Shown: piece after piece, positions 16,004 to 24,829 of the stretch
Position numbering within the stretch: position 1 is the stretch's first letter
How the letters are laid out: each line of letters begins with the position of its first letter
Origin: JAJAZB01 sp964244295
GTDB lineage: Bacteria; Bacteroidota; Bacteroidia; Cytophagales; Spirosomataceae
Direction of reading: 5' to 3'
DNA: 64,000 nt
NCBI GenBank assembly: GCA_964244295.1
Contig: CAXTIG010000003.1
Location: 62,001-126,000, forward strand
The notes under the pieces: generated by a model
Told to the model about the DNA's origin: nothing
The model's database searches: none
The model's input: the letters and a program-made list of their open reading frames with translations, nothing else
Translations under genes and position numbers: made by a program

Positions 16004-17206
16004 ATGCTTTTCCGACTTCGTTTCCGGGCGCTGCCCGCCCTGGCCCTGACGGCACTCCTCCTGACCAACGCCTGCAAAACCACCCCCAACGACGTAGACC
16101 CCAACGCGGCGCGCGGCACCCAACCGGCCGTGATGGTCAGCGTCATCGGCTCCAGCCCCGGTCCGCGCGCCACCTACGTGGGAGCCTTTGCCGACGTGCC
16201 GACGGGTCCCGTCGATACCAAGACCATGCTGGAGTTTGGCAACGCTTACTTTTATTCCTTCGACGGCAGTGTTTTCGTCTGGGACCGCGACGCGGTGACG
16301 GTCACGCGCTACGAGGTCAGCGACCAGCTAAAATTGACCAAAGGGGCCACCGTGTCGTTTGCCAACTACGGCTTCAAGTACGGGGCCGACCTGACCTTCA
16401 TTTCGCCCACGCGGGCCTATATGCTTGTGAGCGAACAAAACCAGGTCATCACCTGGGACCCTTCAAAAATGGAGATTTCGGGTAAATTTTCGCTGAACCT
16501 GCCCGCCCGCCCCGACCTCGACACGTTTCCCATCCCCATCGGCGTGTCGGGCAACAACCTGTACCTGTCGGTGTTCAGCGCCAACTACGACGACCAGATT
16601 TGCTACCCCAAAAACGTGGTGGCCATCATCCCCACCGACAAAGACGGGCCGGTGACGCTCGTCGAAGACGGCCGCACCCTGCCCGGTTTGGGCGGGTACG
16701 TTCTGCCCAATGGCGATGTGTACGTGGTCGGCGACGGCGACGCGGGCAACTTCAGCGCCTACGGCCCGGCTAGCAACCCGCCCGCCGGGGTGCTGCGCAT
16801 CAAAGCGGGCCAGGCCGCCTTCGACCCGTCGTACTTCATCAACCTCGAAACGGCCACCAACTCGCCGGGCGTGGTGGCCAACTGGAAAATCGACCAAAAT
16901 ACGCTGCTGGCCCGCGTCTGGGACTCGACCACGCCCCTGCCCAAGGCCGTCGATGAATACTTCGCCGCCCAAAATTTTATCTCGAAAAAAGTGGATTTGA
17001 CCACCGGCAAGGCGGTCGATTTCCCCGCCCTGCCCAAAGGCGGTTTTTCGAGCAACATCCAGGACGTGGTGGACGGCAAAACCTACTTCCCCCTCCCCAA
17101 CAGCGACGGCAGCGCGGAAATTGCCTACCGCCTCACCGCCGACGGCATCCAGCAAGCCTACACCATCCCCGGCGCGGGGTACTGGGGAATGCGGCGCATC
17201 CGGTAA
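16004..17206 (+). CDS. DUF4374-like beta-propeller lipoprotein (XusB-like)
   Basis: 400 residues beginning with a lipoprotein signal (ALTALLLTNACK, Cys24). The rest is a series of beta-propeller-like blades without enzyme motifs (GNAYFYSFDGSVFVWDRDAV, FISPTRAYMLVSEQNQVITW, GYVLPNGDVYVVGDGDAG). This is the pattern of DUF4374 proteins. The family's best studied member, XusB of Bacteroides thetaiotaomicron, is a surface lipoprotein that binds ferric enterobactin. The start at 16004 is chosen because it gives the lipobox and lies just after the receptor stop (15983). The assignment rests on operon context plus fold pattern; a sequence search is needed to confirm DUF4374. Confidence 0.75.
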   Translation: MLFRLRFRALPALALTALLLTNACKTTPNDVDPNAARGTQPAVMVSVIGSSPGPRATYVGAFADVPTGPVDTKTMLEFGNAYFYSFDGSVFVWDRDAVTVTRYEVSDQLKLTKGATVSFANYGFKYGADLTFISPTRAYMLVSEQNQVITWDPSKMEISGKFSLNLPARPDLDTFPIPIGVSGNNLYLSVFSANYDDQICYPKNVVAIIPTDKDGPVTLVEDGRTLPGLGGYVLPNGDVYVVGDGDAGNFSAYGPASNPPAGVLRIKAGQAAFDPSYFINLETATNSPGVVANWKIDQNTLLARVWDSTTPLPKAVDEYFAAQNFISKKVDLTTGKAVDFPALPKGGFSSNIQDVVDGKTYFPLPNSDGSAEIAYRLTADGIQQAYTIPGAGYWGMRRIR

Positions 17207-17212
17207 ACAGAC

Positions 17213-18022
17213 CTACTCAAAAACCGAGGGACCTGTATCTGCGCCGACGAGGAACCGACCAACGCGCCGAATTCGCCCGGCTCCACCACTTTTTTCATCG
17301 CGAGGTTGTAAAAACTCAGCTTGTCGGGCGTGATGGCGAAAATCACGGTGCGGGTTTCGCCGGGCTGGAGGGTGGGTAATTTTGGCGAAATTCTTCAACT
17401 CCAGCACGGGCCGCGTCACCGAACTGACCCGGTCGCGGAGGTACAACTACACCACCTCGGCCCCGACGCGGGAGCCGGTGTTGGTCACGTCCACGTGCAG
17501 AGTCAGGGTTTCGATTTTACGGAGTTGAGCCGCGTTCAGCGTCGGGGTTTTGTAGGGAAACGTCGTGTAGCTCAACCCGTGCCCGAAGGGCTGATGCTGC
17601 CCAGAATCAAATCGGCCATGGCGGTGCCGCCTCCGAAGTTACACAATCAGGTCGGCGTCCCCGGCAGGCTTCGATGGCCTCGCGGATGCGCGGGGCATTG
17701 TCGGCGTGGCTGCTGGGTTTCACGGGGTCGGCAAACCCGGGATCTACCTGCCCCAGGCCGTGGGGGCAACCAGGGCCAGTTTGGCTTCATCCACCGCCCG
17801 TTTGGTGAAGATTTTGCGTTTGGCGCTGGCTTCCCAGTGGCAGTAGAGCTGAACCACTTTTCCCTCCAGCGTCATGCGTTTGAGCAAATCGGCGACGCGG
17901 ACGGCGGTGGGACGTTTAGCGTTTTTATAGGGCGGCGGCGTGGGTTGGGCCTGCGGTTTGGCCAGCAAGAGCACCGTCAAGGGGAGGGCGGCGAGGGTAC
18001 GTTTTATTAAAATTCGGTTCAT
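17213..18022 (-). pseudogene. Remnant of a glycoside hydrolase family 3 gene
   Basis: The N-terminus survives at 18022-17744: a signal peptide, then RVADLLKRMTLEGKVVQLY, the usual GH3 opening. The C-terminal fibronectin-like domain survives near 17213-17450 (LYLRDRVSSVTRPVLELKNF, TPDKLSFYNLAMKKVVEPGE). Between them only pieces remain: GLGQVDPGFADP and NAPRIREAIEA, then LSYTTFPYKT. They lie in shifting frames, and an in-frame TAG stands in what should be EVVQLYLRD. Most of the catalytic (beta/alpha)8 domain and its nucleophile Asp are deleted. The gene is beyond repair and is probably a former member of the adjacent carbohydrate locus. Confidence 0.85.
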
Positions 18023-18091
18023 GGGTGGGTCGGGTCAAGGTTTGCGAAGAAACGGATAGTGTTGAATTAAATTCCGGGATGTCCCGGACGT

Positions 18092-19837
18092 TTACTCCTT
18101 CACTAATTTCAACGCAAACCCACCGCCGGGGGCCATTTCGACTTCCAGCTCGTAGCCTTTGCTTATCTTTTTCGTCTGGTGGCGGTAGTCGCTGCCGATG
18201 CGGTCGGCGTTGAGGCCATCGGTGAAGAGTTCGGCGGTGTAGGTCGCGTTGGCTTCCAGAAAATTGAACGTCACCTTTACCTTCCGGGGCGCGTAATCAT
18301 TGATGACTCCGACGTGCCAGGTGCTGCCCTTGCGCCGGGCCAGCACGGCGAAATCGCCGATTTTGCCGTCCAGCGGCACGGTTTCGTCCCAGACGGTCGG
18401 CATTTTGGCGAGGTAGTCGAGGATGACCGGCTCTTTTTCGTAGGCCGTGGGTGCGTCGGCCAGCATTTCCATCGGGGCGTAAAACGGGGTGAACATCGCC
18501 AGTTGCTGGCAGCGGGTGCCCTGGGTCATGGGCCGCTGCATGCTGATGCGGAAGTCCTTTTTGTTGGCGTTGTACAGCCCGCCGGGGGTGTAATCCATCG
18601 GCCCGGCCAGCGCCCGGACGAAGGGAATGTGGGCCACGTCTTCGGGCGTAGCCAGGTTAGAAAACTTGTTCCATTCCAGGCCCCGCACGGCTTCGTGGTT
18701 GATGACGTTCGGGTAGGCGCGTTCGAGGCCCTTCGGCGAGTAGGCTCCGTGGAAATTGACGAGCATTTTCCGCCGGGCGGCTTCGCGGGCCAGGCGTTCG
18801 TAACAGGTCGAACTGCTCGCTCCAGCCCTCGTCCATCAGGATGTATTCGATGCCGTTGCGGGCGGCGAAGTCGATGTAGTATTGGTAGGTGTCGGTGTTG
18901 TAGCCGGTTTTGAAATCCACGCCGGTCAGGTTGTTGGCGTTGTACCAGTCCCAGGCCACCTTGCCGGGTTTCACCCACGACGCATCGCCGATTTTCGACT
19001 CGCTCGCCAGCAGGTAGCTCAGGTTGTTGTAAAGCAGGTCTTTGTCCTGCTCGGCCAGCACCACGATGCGCCAGGGAAAGGCGCGGGTGCCGCTGGTTTC
19101 GGCCAGGTAACCGGCGTAGCCGTAGGGAATGCGCTGAAACCGCCCGCCCCCGCCGATGGAATCCTGCGTGACCAGGCGTGGAAACGAGGCCCGCAGCCCT
19201 CCGCTGCCGTTGGCTTCGAGGAACATTCCGGGGTAATCGAGCAAATCGGATTCGAGGATGGCGGCCTTCACGGGCGCGTCCACCAGCAGGGGCAGGCAGG
19301 CCAGCCTCCCGTCGCGGAGGCTGGCCAGGGGCTTGTACTCGTGGGGGTCTTCGTACCAGTTTTTGTGGCCTTTCCCCGCCTCCACCCAGGCTTGGGTGGC
19401 GTTGGTGAAAGTAAACTCGGCCTGCTCGGCGTTCACCCGGATTTTCCCCGGAAATCGCGTGGCGAAGCGGTAGGCCACGCCGCTGTCGTACACCCGAAAA
19501 ATGACCGAGAAGTTTTCCTTAAAATCAATCGTCAGCTCGTTGAACTGGTCGGGGTACTCGGAGGCCATGCCGTAGGGCGGCTTGACGATTTGGTTGACAG
19601 AGCGCTGGCTTTTTTTGGAAACTTTACCATTGACCCCCAGCACTTTGCCGTCGGCCAGCGTGAGGGAAATGGCGTTGTCCTTCGCCACGTCGTTGCCCTT
19701 GAACTGTACATCGTAGGTCAATTGCGGCCCGGCGTTGACGGTGAGCGTAATGGCTCGGTTGGGCGACGTGAGGGTTTGGGCGTGGGCGAAGGGGATGGAA
19801 AAAAGGCCAGGACGTGCAGGAGACGGGGTATTTTCAT
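18092..19837 (-). pseudogene. Broken glycoside hydrolase family 97 gene
   Basis: Two lesions are visible. The signal peptide begins at 19837 (MKIPRLLHVLAFF) but shifts frame in a T/C run near 19800; the correct continuation (SIPFAHAQTLTSPNRAITLT) is in the next frame. The GH97 N-terminal and catalytic barrel parts follow (EYILMDEGWSEQFDLL at about 18800). At that point a segment of roughly 75-80 residues is missing and the frame changes, resuming as YERLAREAARRKMLVNFHG. The lost part normally holds the KVDFM strand with the catalytic Asp of retaining GH97 enzymes. The C-terminal half (18766-18092) is intact. Family members are alpha-glucosidases or alpha-galactosidases. Confidence 0.85.
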
Positions 19838-19903
19838 GCTTGAGGGGTTCATTTTTATTAATTCAACTGATGGTGTTTGACCGGGGGTATTTCCAGAAGG
19901 CTT

Positions 19904-22024
19904 CTACTTCCTCTCCGGCACCAACCCAATCTTCACCGGCTTCACCGCTTTCTTTTCCACCCAAACCACCAAATCCGTCCCCTCCAGACTGTCGCGGTAG
20001 CCGTAGCGGAAGGCTTTCCCACGCGGTACCCGCACCCCGTCCAGCGTCAAAGCGACGGGGCCGTTTCCCCAGCCCTTCACGACAAACGCCGGATTCTCGA
20101 CGGGCGATTCGGCGCTGGCTTCGAGGGTGAAGTGCTGCGGTGCCGCCGGGCGGGTGGCGGTGAGCAGGTAGGCCCGTTCGGTGGGGTCGTACTCACCTAC
20201 GTTCCCCATCAGCCGGGCCGGTTGCGACCAGGATTTTGCCAGCGAAACCAAGTCGGCGGCGGTTCCACCCGTTAGCCCGTGGAGCATCACCTTCGTCATC
20301 GAGTTCTCGGTTTGCCGGTAGGCATCCCAGTGGGCGTGCGACAGCGAGGAGTGCGAGGCGTAGTCGGCGTCCATCGCGTAGCGGCCATCCGAGGCTTTTT
20401 GCGCGGCGGGCCAGTGGTTCCACCAGGGGAACATGCTCACGGTCGGGCGCAATTCGCCGTGGTAAATGTCCCAGACCGGGTTGGCCGTGGGCGAAATAAT
20501 CGTGAAGGGTTTCAGCGCCGATTTGGTGTTCACGAGGTGAATCGTGGCCCCGGTGGGTAGGTTGATGTACCCGTTTTTGCCCGCTTCCTTCGGAATGCCG
20601 TTCGCCCAGGAGTACGTGTGCGTTTCGCCCTTCAGGTTGGCGAGCGTCAGTGCCCCCGGCTCCAGCACCTGCTCGGGCCGCTGCCCCGGTCCCATCACCA
20701 GAATGCCCTCGTGCCACTCGTGCGCCGACTGCGGCTGCGGACTGTGCAGCGTGATGGTCCGGGTGCCCACGCCGTCGGGGTAAATCGTGTAGACTTCGTC
20801 GGCCCATTCGCCGAAGCCCGTCAGCGAATCGACGCGGGCCATGTGCTCGAAGTTGTCGATGAGGGCGTAGCGCCAGTGAACCACCGCGCGGGCGTCGGAA
20901 TTTTCCAATACCCGCACGTGCGAATACTCGCAGCGCTTGTCGGACATCGGTTCGTGGGAACCTTTCGCGCTCCAGGTTTCCAGAAACTCGTTGTTGTACC
21001 AGATGCCGTTTTCGGTCACCCAGTGCGGGATGTAGCTCGTGCCCCGCCAGAAGACGAACTTACTCGGACTGCCGTCGAACTGCACCACCACGTCGGCCTG
21101 CTCGTTGACTGGCCAAAGCTTGTCCCAGGATTCGTAGTAGGCCAGTTTGGTGTACAGCGCCCCGAATTTCCCCGCTTTGGCCCCGGCCGGCGTTCCGGCC
21201 GCCAGCGGCAGCGAGCGGGTCGCTAACGCGGGCGGCGTGGCGGAAGCGGTTTTTTTGAAATACGCCGCTACCTCGGCGGCGTTCAGGGCCTGGTCGGAAA
21301 TCTGGAGTTCATCGAGGAGGCCGTCGAAAAAGGTGTACACGGCGGCGGTGGCGTTGGGGCGGACGGTGCCTTCGGGTTTTTGCTGAATGCTGGATTTGCC
21401 AATCAGCAGTTTTGCACCGGTAGCGGGTTCAAAATCACCAACCGGCTTGGCCAAGGCCACGGGCTTGCCGTTGAGGTACAGCGTCAGCCCTTCGGCGGGT
21501 GAAAACACGCCTTGCAGGTGCGCCCATTTCTGAAGCGGAATCCGTTCGGTCGATTGGATTTCCACCCATTTCCCACCCACAAAAACCTTAAATCCCGCGT
21601 GGCCGTAGGCATCGACGCCCAGGAAAAAGCCTTCTCCTGAAGCCGTGTTCTGGTCGGCGACGGGGCACCAGTGGGTCGGATAGGCACCCAGCGCCAGCCA
21701 GGCTCCCACGCTGAAATCGCCGCTGACGGCGGGACCCGTGGCTTCCACGAAACTGGTGTTACCATCGAGTTGGAGGGCGTTACCGACCACGCCGGGCACC
21801 GATTTGTGAAAGACCCCGAATAGTTGCCCCTTCGCGCCGGTCACCGCTTCACTGACGGAGTACGCCCGGTTGACTTCGGGAAATTTGATGTCTTTCCGCG
21901 TCAGGGGTTTCACCGTTTCGGTGGTTTCGATTTTATCGAAAGTCCAGCGGGTGGCGGGCTTGGGCTCCTGCGCGAGGGCCGGGAGGTAGAAAAGTGCCAG
22001 GAAACAGACGGCGTTGGGTTTCAT
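19904..22024 (-). CDS. LamG-domain secreted protein with unrecognised C-terminal domain (copy 1)
   Basis: 706 residues with a signal peptide (MKPNAVCFLALFYLPALAQ) and no lipobox. Residues about 75-260 form a concanavalin-like LamG domain (GNALQLDGNTSFVEATGPAV, AHLQGVFSPAEGLTLYLNGK, FDGLLDELQISDQALNAAEV). The remaining ~430 residues share clear blocks with the protein at 24830: WDKLW, DVVVQFDG, SYIPHWVTENGIWYNNEFLE, EPMSDKRCEYSHVRVLEN, VVHWRYALID, and YTIYPDGVGTRTITLHS. I do not recognise this region. It has many Trp, Tyr, Asp and Glu residues, as expected for a carbohydrate-active domain. Its neighbours are transport and sugar-acid genes, so a periplasmic or secreted glycan enzyme is a reasonable guess. 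Confidence 0.75.
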   Translation of the reverse strand: MKPNAVCFLALFYLPALAQEPKPATRWTFDKIETTETVKPLTRKDIKFPEVNRAYSVSEAVTGAKGQLFGVFHKSVPGVVGNALQLDGNTSFVEATGPAVSGDFSVGAWLALGAYPTHWCPVADQNTASGEGFFLGVDAYGHAGFKVFVGGKWVEIQSTERIPLQKWAHLQGVFSPAEGLTLYLNGKPVALAKPVGDFEPATGAKLLIGKSSIQQKPEGTVRPNATAAVYTFFDGLLDELQISDQALNAAEVAAYFKKTASATPPALATRSLPLAAGTPAGAKAGKFGALYTKLAYYESWDKLWPVNEQADVVVQFDGSPSKFVFWRGTSYIPHWVTENGIWYNNEFLETWSAKGSHEPMSDKRCEYSHVRVLENSDARAVVHWRYALIDNFEHMARVDSLTGFGEWADEVYTIYPDGVGTRTITLHSPQPQSAHEWHEGILVMGPGQRPEQVLEPGALTLANLKGETHTYSWANGIPKEAGKNGYINLPTGATIHLVNTKSALKPFTIISPTANPVWDIYHGELRPTVSMFPWWNHWPAAQKASDGRYAMDADYASHSSLSHAHWDAYRQTENSMTKVMLHGLTGGTAADLVSLAKSWSQPARLMGNVGEYDPTERAYLLTATRPAAPQHFTLEASAESPVENPAFVVKGWGNGPVALTLDGVRVPRGKAFRYGYRDSLEGTDLVVWVEKKAVKPVKIGLVPERK

Positions 22025-22040
22025 GAAGTTTGGAAGCTAT

Positions 22041-22133
22041 CTGAAAGTACCCCCAACCCCCTAAAGGGGGCTTTTTCGTAGCTGAAATTTCCAGGCAGGA
22101 AAGCCCCCTTTAGGGGGTTGGGGGTACTTTCAG
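22041..22133. repeat. 34-bp-arm inverted repeat, element A (first copy)
   Basis: Perfect arms 22041-22074 and 22100-22133 contain ACCCCCAACCCCCTAAAGG. The element recurs at 48133-48229 with its central loop in reverse orientation. It lies in the gap between the symporter and LamG copy 1, both on the minus strand. Confidence 0.92.
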
Positions 22134-22164
22134 GCTGATTAAAAACTAATTTTCAGACTGTTTT

Positions 22165-23805
22165 TTACGCAAAAACCGAATACAAAATCACCAGCACCAG
22201 CAGCAGCAAACCCGCCAGCACTCGCACATCGCCGATGCCCGTGAGTTTTCCTTTGGTGAGGATACTCAGCGGATTCTCCCAGGTGTAGGCAGCCAGTACG
22301 GCCGGGTCGGGGCGCGGGGTGGCGTAACTCACGGCGAAATACACCGCCGAGCAACTACAAAACAGCCACCAGGCCTGCATCATGAACGGCACGCCCAGGC
22401 CCTCGGTGAGGTGCATGGCCCCGCTGATGGGCGCGAAATCGAGGCAAAACGCCGCCACCCCCAGCACGAAGCCGGTCCAGAGCGTCACGATGGCGGCTTC
22501 TTTGGTGCCGCGTTTGGAGAAGACTCCCCACAAAAACACCGTCGCCACGGGCGGGGCCAGCGCCGCCGCGATTTTGTTGATGGCCTCGAAAATGCTTCCG
22601 AAGCGCCCGCCCTGCGTGGACCAGGCGATGGCTAAAATCATGATGGCGACCGAGGCAATCCGGCCAACTTTGACCAACTGCGCGTCGGAGGTTTCGGGTT
22701 TAAAGCGTTTCACGATGTCCACCGCCACCAGCGTACCCGTGCTGTTGAGGGCCGAAGCGACGGTGCTCATCAGCGCCGCCAGCATGGCCGCGCCCATCAC
22801 GCCCCGCAAGCCGACCGGCAGCAGTTCGTTGACCAGCACCGGAAAGGCCTGGTTGGCATCGGTGCCGATTTTATCGCGGAACAGCACGTAGCCAATTACG
22901 CCTGGCAGCACGAGCATGAACACGGGCAGCAGTTTGAGCACCCCGGCGAAGAGCGGGCCGACCTGAGCGTCGTACTGGGTTTTGGCCCCCAGCACCCGCT
23001 GCACGATGGTTTGGTCGGAGCACCAATACCACAGCCCCAGCACGGGATACCCCAAAAACACGGCGTACCAGGTCAGGCCGGAGTTGCTGCCTTGCGGCGA
23101 AATGGCCCGGATGGATTCGTCGGTGTGCAACATCCGCAGTTGACCGGGTTTCAACTGCGCCTTGAACTCGGCCAGCGTGTGGATGCCCGCCCCCGGCAAC
23201 GCCTGAATCGCAAATACCGTCAGCACGATGGCTCCGCCGATGAGCACGACGGTCTGGATGGTTTCGGTAATCACCACCGCCTTCAAGCCCCCGATGACCG
23301 TGTAAATCGAGGTGATGACCGAAATGACGAGAATCGACACGAGCACATCGATGCCGAAAAACGCCTTGAACACCACCGCCCCGGCGTACAGACTCATGCC
23401 GATGTGGACGAACAGCGCGCCGAGCAGGGCCAGGAAGGCCAGGAAGGTGCGGGAAGCCGGACTGTAGCGTTTTTCGAGAAATTCGGGTAGGGTCGAAACC
23501 CGGCTTTTAAAATAAAACGGGGCAAAAACCAGGCTCAGGATGATGAGCGTGAACGTCGCCATCCACTCGAAATTTCCCCAAACCAGCCCTTCGTTGTAGC
23601 CCGAGGCCGCCAGTCCGACGAGGTGGATGGTCGAGATATTGGAGGCGAAGAGCGCCGACCCCACCACCAGCCAGTTGAGGTCGCGTCCGGCGAGGAAGTA
23701 CACCTCGCTCGACATTTTTTTGCGGAACACCGAAAACACGCCCACCCCCAGAATCGCGACGAGGTACACGACGATGATGGCGGTGTCGATGAGGGAAATT
23801 TGCAT
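22165..23805 (-). CDS. Sodium:solute symporter (SSS/SLC5 family)
   Basis: 546 residues with about 14 hydrophobic segments and the SLC5 layout: an N-terminal segment IIVVYLVAILGVGVFSVFRK, then YFLAGRDLNWLVVGSALFAS and STIHLVGLAASG, the sodium-site region, and the paired late helices (GVMGAAMLAALMSTVASALN). The STIHLVGLA variant and sequence resemble bacterial SGLT-type sugar transporters. It probably brings in the sugar or sugar acid released by the secreted enzymes of the locus. It is co-directional with the aldo/keto reductase (52 bp upstream), supporting one transcript. Confidence 0.9.
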   Translation of the reverse strand: MQISLIDTAIIVVYLVAILGVGVFSVFRKKMSSEVYFLAGRDLNWLVVGSALFASNISTIHLVGLAASGYNEGLVWGNFEWMATFTLIILSLVFAPFYFKSRVSTLPEFLEKRYSPASRTFLAFLALLGALFVHIGMSLYAGAVVFKAFFGIDVLVSILVISVITSIYTVIGGLKAVVITETIQTVVLIGGAIVLTVFAIQALPGAGIHTLAEFKAQLKPGQLRMLHTDESIRAISPQGSNSGLTWYAVFLGYPVLGLWYWCSDQTIVQRVLGAKTQYDAQVGPLFAGVLKLLPVFMLVLPGVIGYVLFRDKIGTDANQAFPVLVNELLPVGLRGVMGAAMLAALMSTVASALNSTGTLVAVDIVKRFKPETSDAQLVKVGRIASVAIMILAIAWSTQGGRFGSIFEAINKIAAALAPPVATVFLWGVFSKRGTKEAAIVTLWTGFVLGVAAFCLDFAPISGAMHLTEGLGVPFMMQAWWLFCSCSAVYFAVSYATPRPDPAVLAAYTWENPLSILTKGKLTGIGDVRVLAGLLLLVLVILYSVFA

Positions 23806-23857
23806 GGGGTGGGGTGGTAAAGATTTAGGTTTTGGAGATTATCACGCTGACCCCATT

Positions 23858-24817
23858 TCAGGAGTTTTCTTCGAGCAAAACCGCCGTGATTTCATTAAAA
23901 ATCGCCTCCGGCAAGGCCCCTTGCTGCCAGTCGGCAATGGTGCTTTGAATCTGGTCGATTTTCCGCGCACCCATCACCACGCGGGTGGCTTCGGCGATGG
24001 AAAACAGGTACAACTGCGCCAGCGTCGGCAGCGGGAAGCCGTACTTTTTGGCGATTTCGTTTACCCGAATCGCGTTGCGGATTTCCCGTTCGCCGATGTA
24101 TTCGTCATCGACGGGCGGGACGGTCGGCCGCTGCCGTTGGGTGAAGGCCCCGAAGCGGTTGCCCAACAGCGAAAAATGCAGCGCCGACGCGGCGTACACG
24201 GCGATATTTTGTTGCCGGTACATCGGGATTTCTTCTTCAAACGCCGCCAGCGTGCAGGCATCCATCCGGCAAAACGTGGAGACCACGTCGAACACGTCGC
24301 CCCGGATGGATGGACGGAAGGCCAGCGAGGGGTTGCCGCCGATGCCGAGCATTTTTGTAAAACCGTCTTCCCGAAACGATTGCAGCGTGTCCAAGACCGC
24401 GTCGATGCGGTCGAGGGGCACCCACTGCGGCTCGTGGAGGAAGAGCAAATCCACCGAATCGACGCCCAGCAAGTCGAGGCTGCGCCGGACGCTGGCCCGC
24501 ATTCCGGCGTCGGAATAATCGAGTTTGGCGTCAAAGGCCGTCGCCGATTGCAGCCGCCCGACTTTGGTGCTGACGAAGGGTCGCTCGCCCGTCCAGCGAC
24601 GCAGCGCCCGGCCCACGTATTCCTCGGCCTTGCTGTACGAAGGCGAAGTATCCAGCGAGCTGATACCGTTCTCGAAGGCGTAGAGCAAACAGTCCACGGA
24701 TTCGTCGGGGTTTACCTCGCCCCACACCCCGCCCAGCCCGGAGGTGCCGTACACCAGCCGACTGCCGTGGGCCGGAAAATCGCTGGCGTAGATGTCTGAT
24801 TGGTAGGTTGGTTTCAT
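23858..24817 (-). CDS. Aldo/keto reductase, L-fucose/D-threo-aldose dehydrogenase-like
   Basis: 319 residues with the AKR barrel and the complete tetrad Asp56 (SLDTSPSY), Tyr61, Lys85 (STKVGR) and His128 (LLFLHEPQW). The opening GTSGLGGVWGEVNPDESVDC is typical of the D-threo-aldose (L-fucose) dehydrogenase group, which oxidises C1 of L-fucose, L-galactose or D-arabinose to the lactone with NAD(P)+. The lactonase-like amidohydrolase at 30202 would be the next enzyme of such a route. The stop of LamG copy 2 lies 13 bp upstream, so the two are in one operon. Confidence 0.82.
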   Translation of the reverse strand: MKPTYQSDIYASDFPAHGSRLVYGTSGLGGVWGEVNPDESVDCLLYAFENGISSLDTSPSYSKAEEYVGRALRRWTGERPFVSTKVGRLQSATAFDAKLDYSDAGMRASVRRSLDLLGVDSVDLLFLHEPQWVPLDRIDAVLDTLQSFREDGFTKMLGIGGNPSLAFRPSIRGDVFDVVSTFCRMDACTLAAFEEEIPMYRQQNIAVYAASALHFSLLGNRFGAFTQRQRPTVPPVDDEYIGEREIRNAIRVNEIAKKYGFPLPTLAQLYLFSIAEATRVVMGARKIDQIQSTIADWQQGALPEAIFNEITAVLLEENS

Positions 24818-24829
24818 AAAGGTTTTGAG

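Noticed and set aside
18092..18766. C-terminal half of GH97 as an independent gene
   Set aside because: It starts inside the catalytic domain right after the deletion junction and lacks a signal peptide, so it is part of the broken gene.
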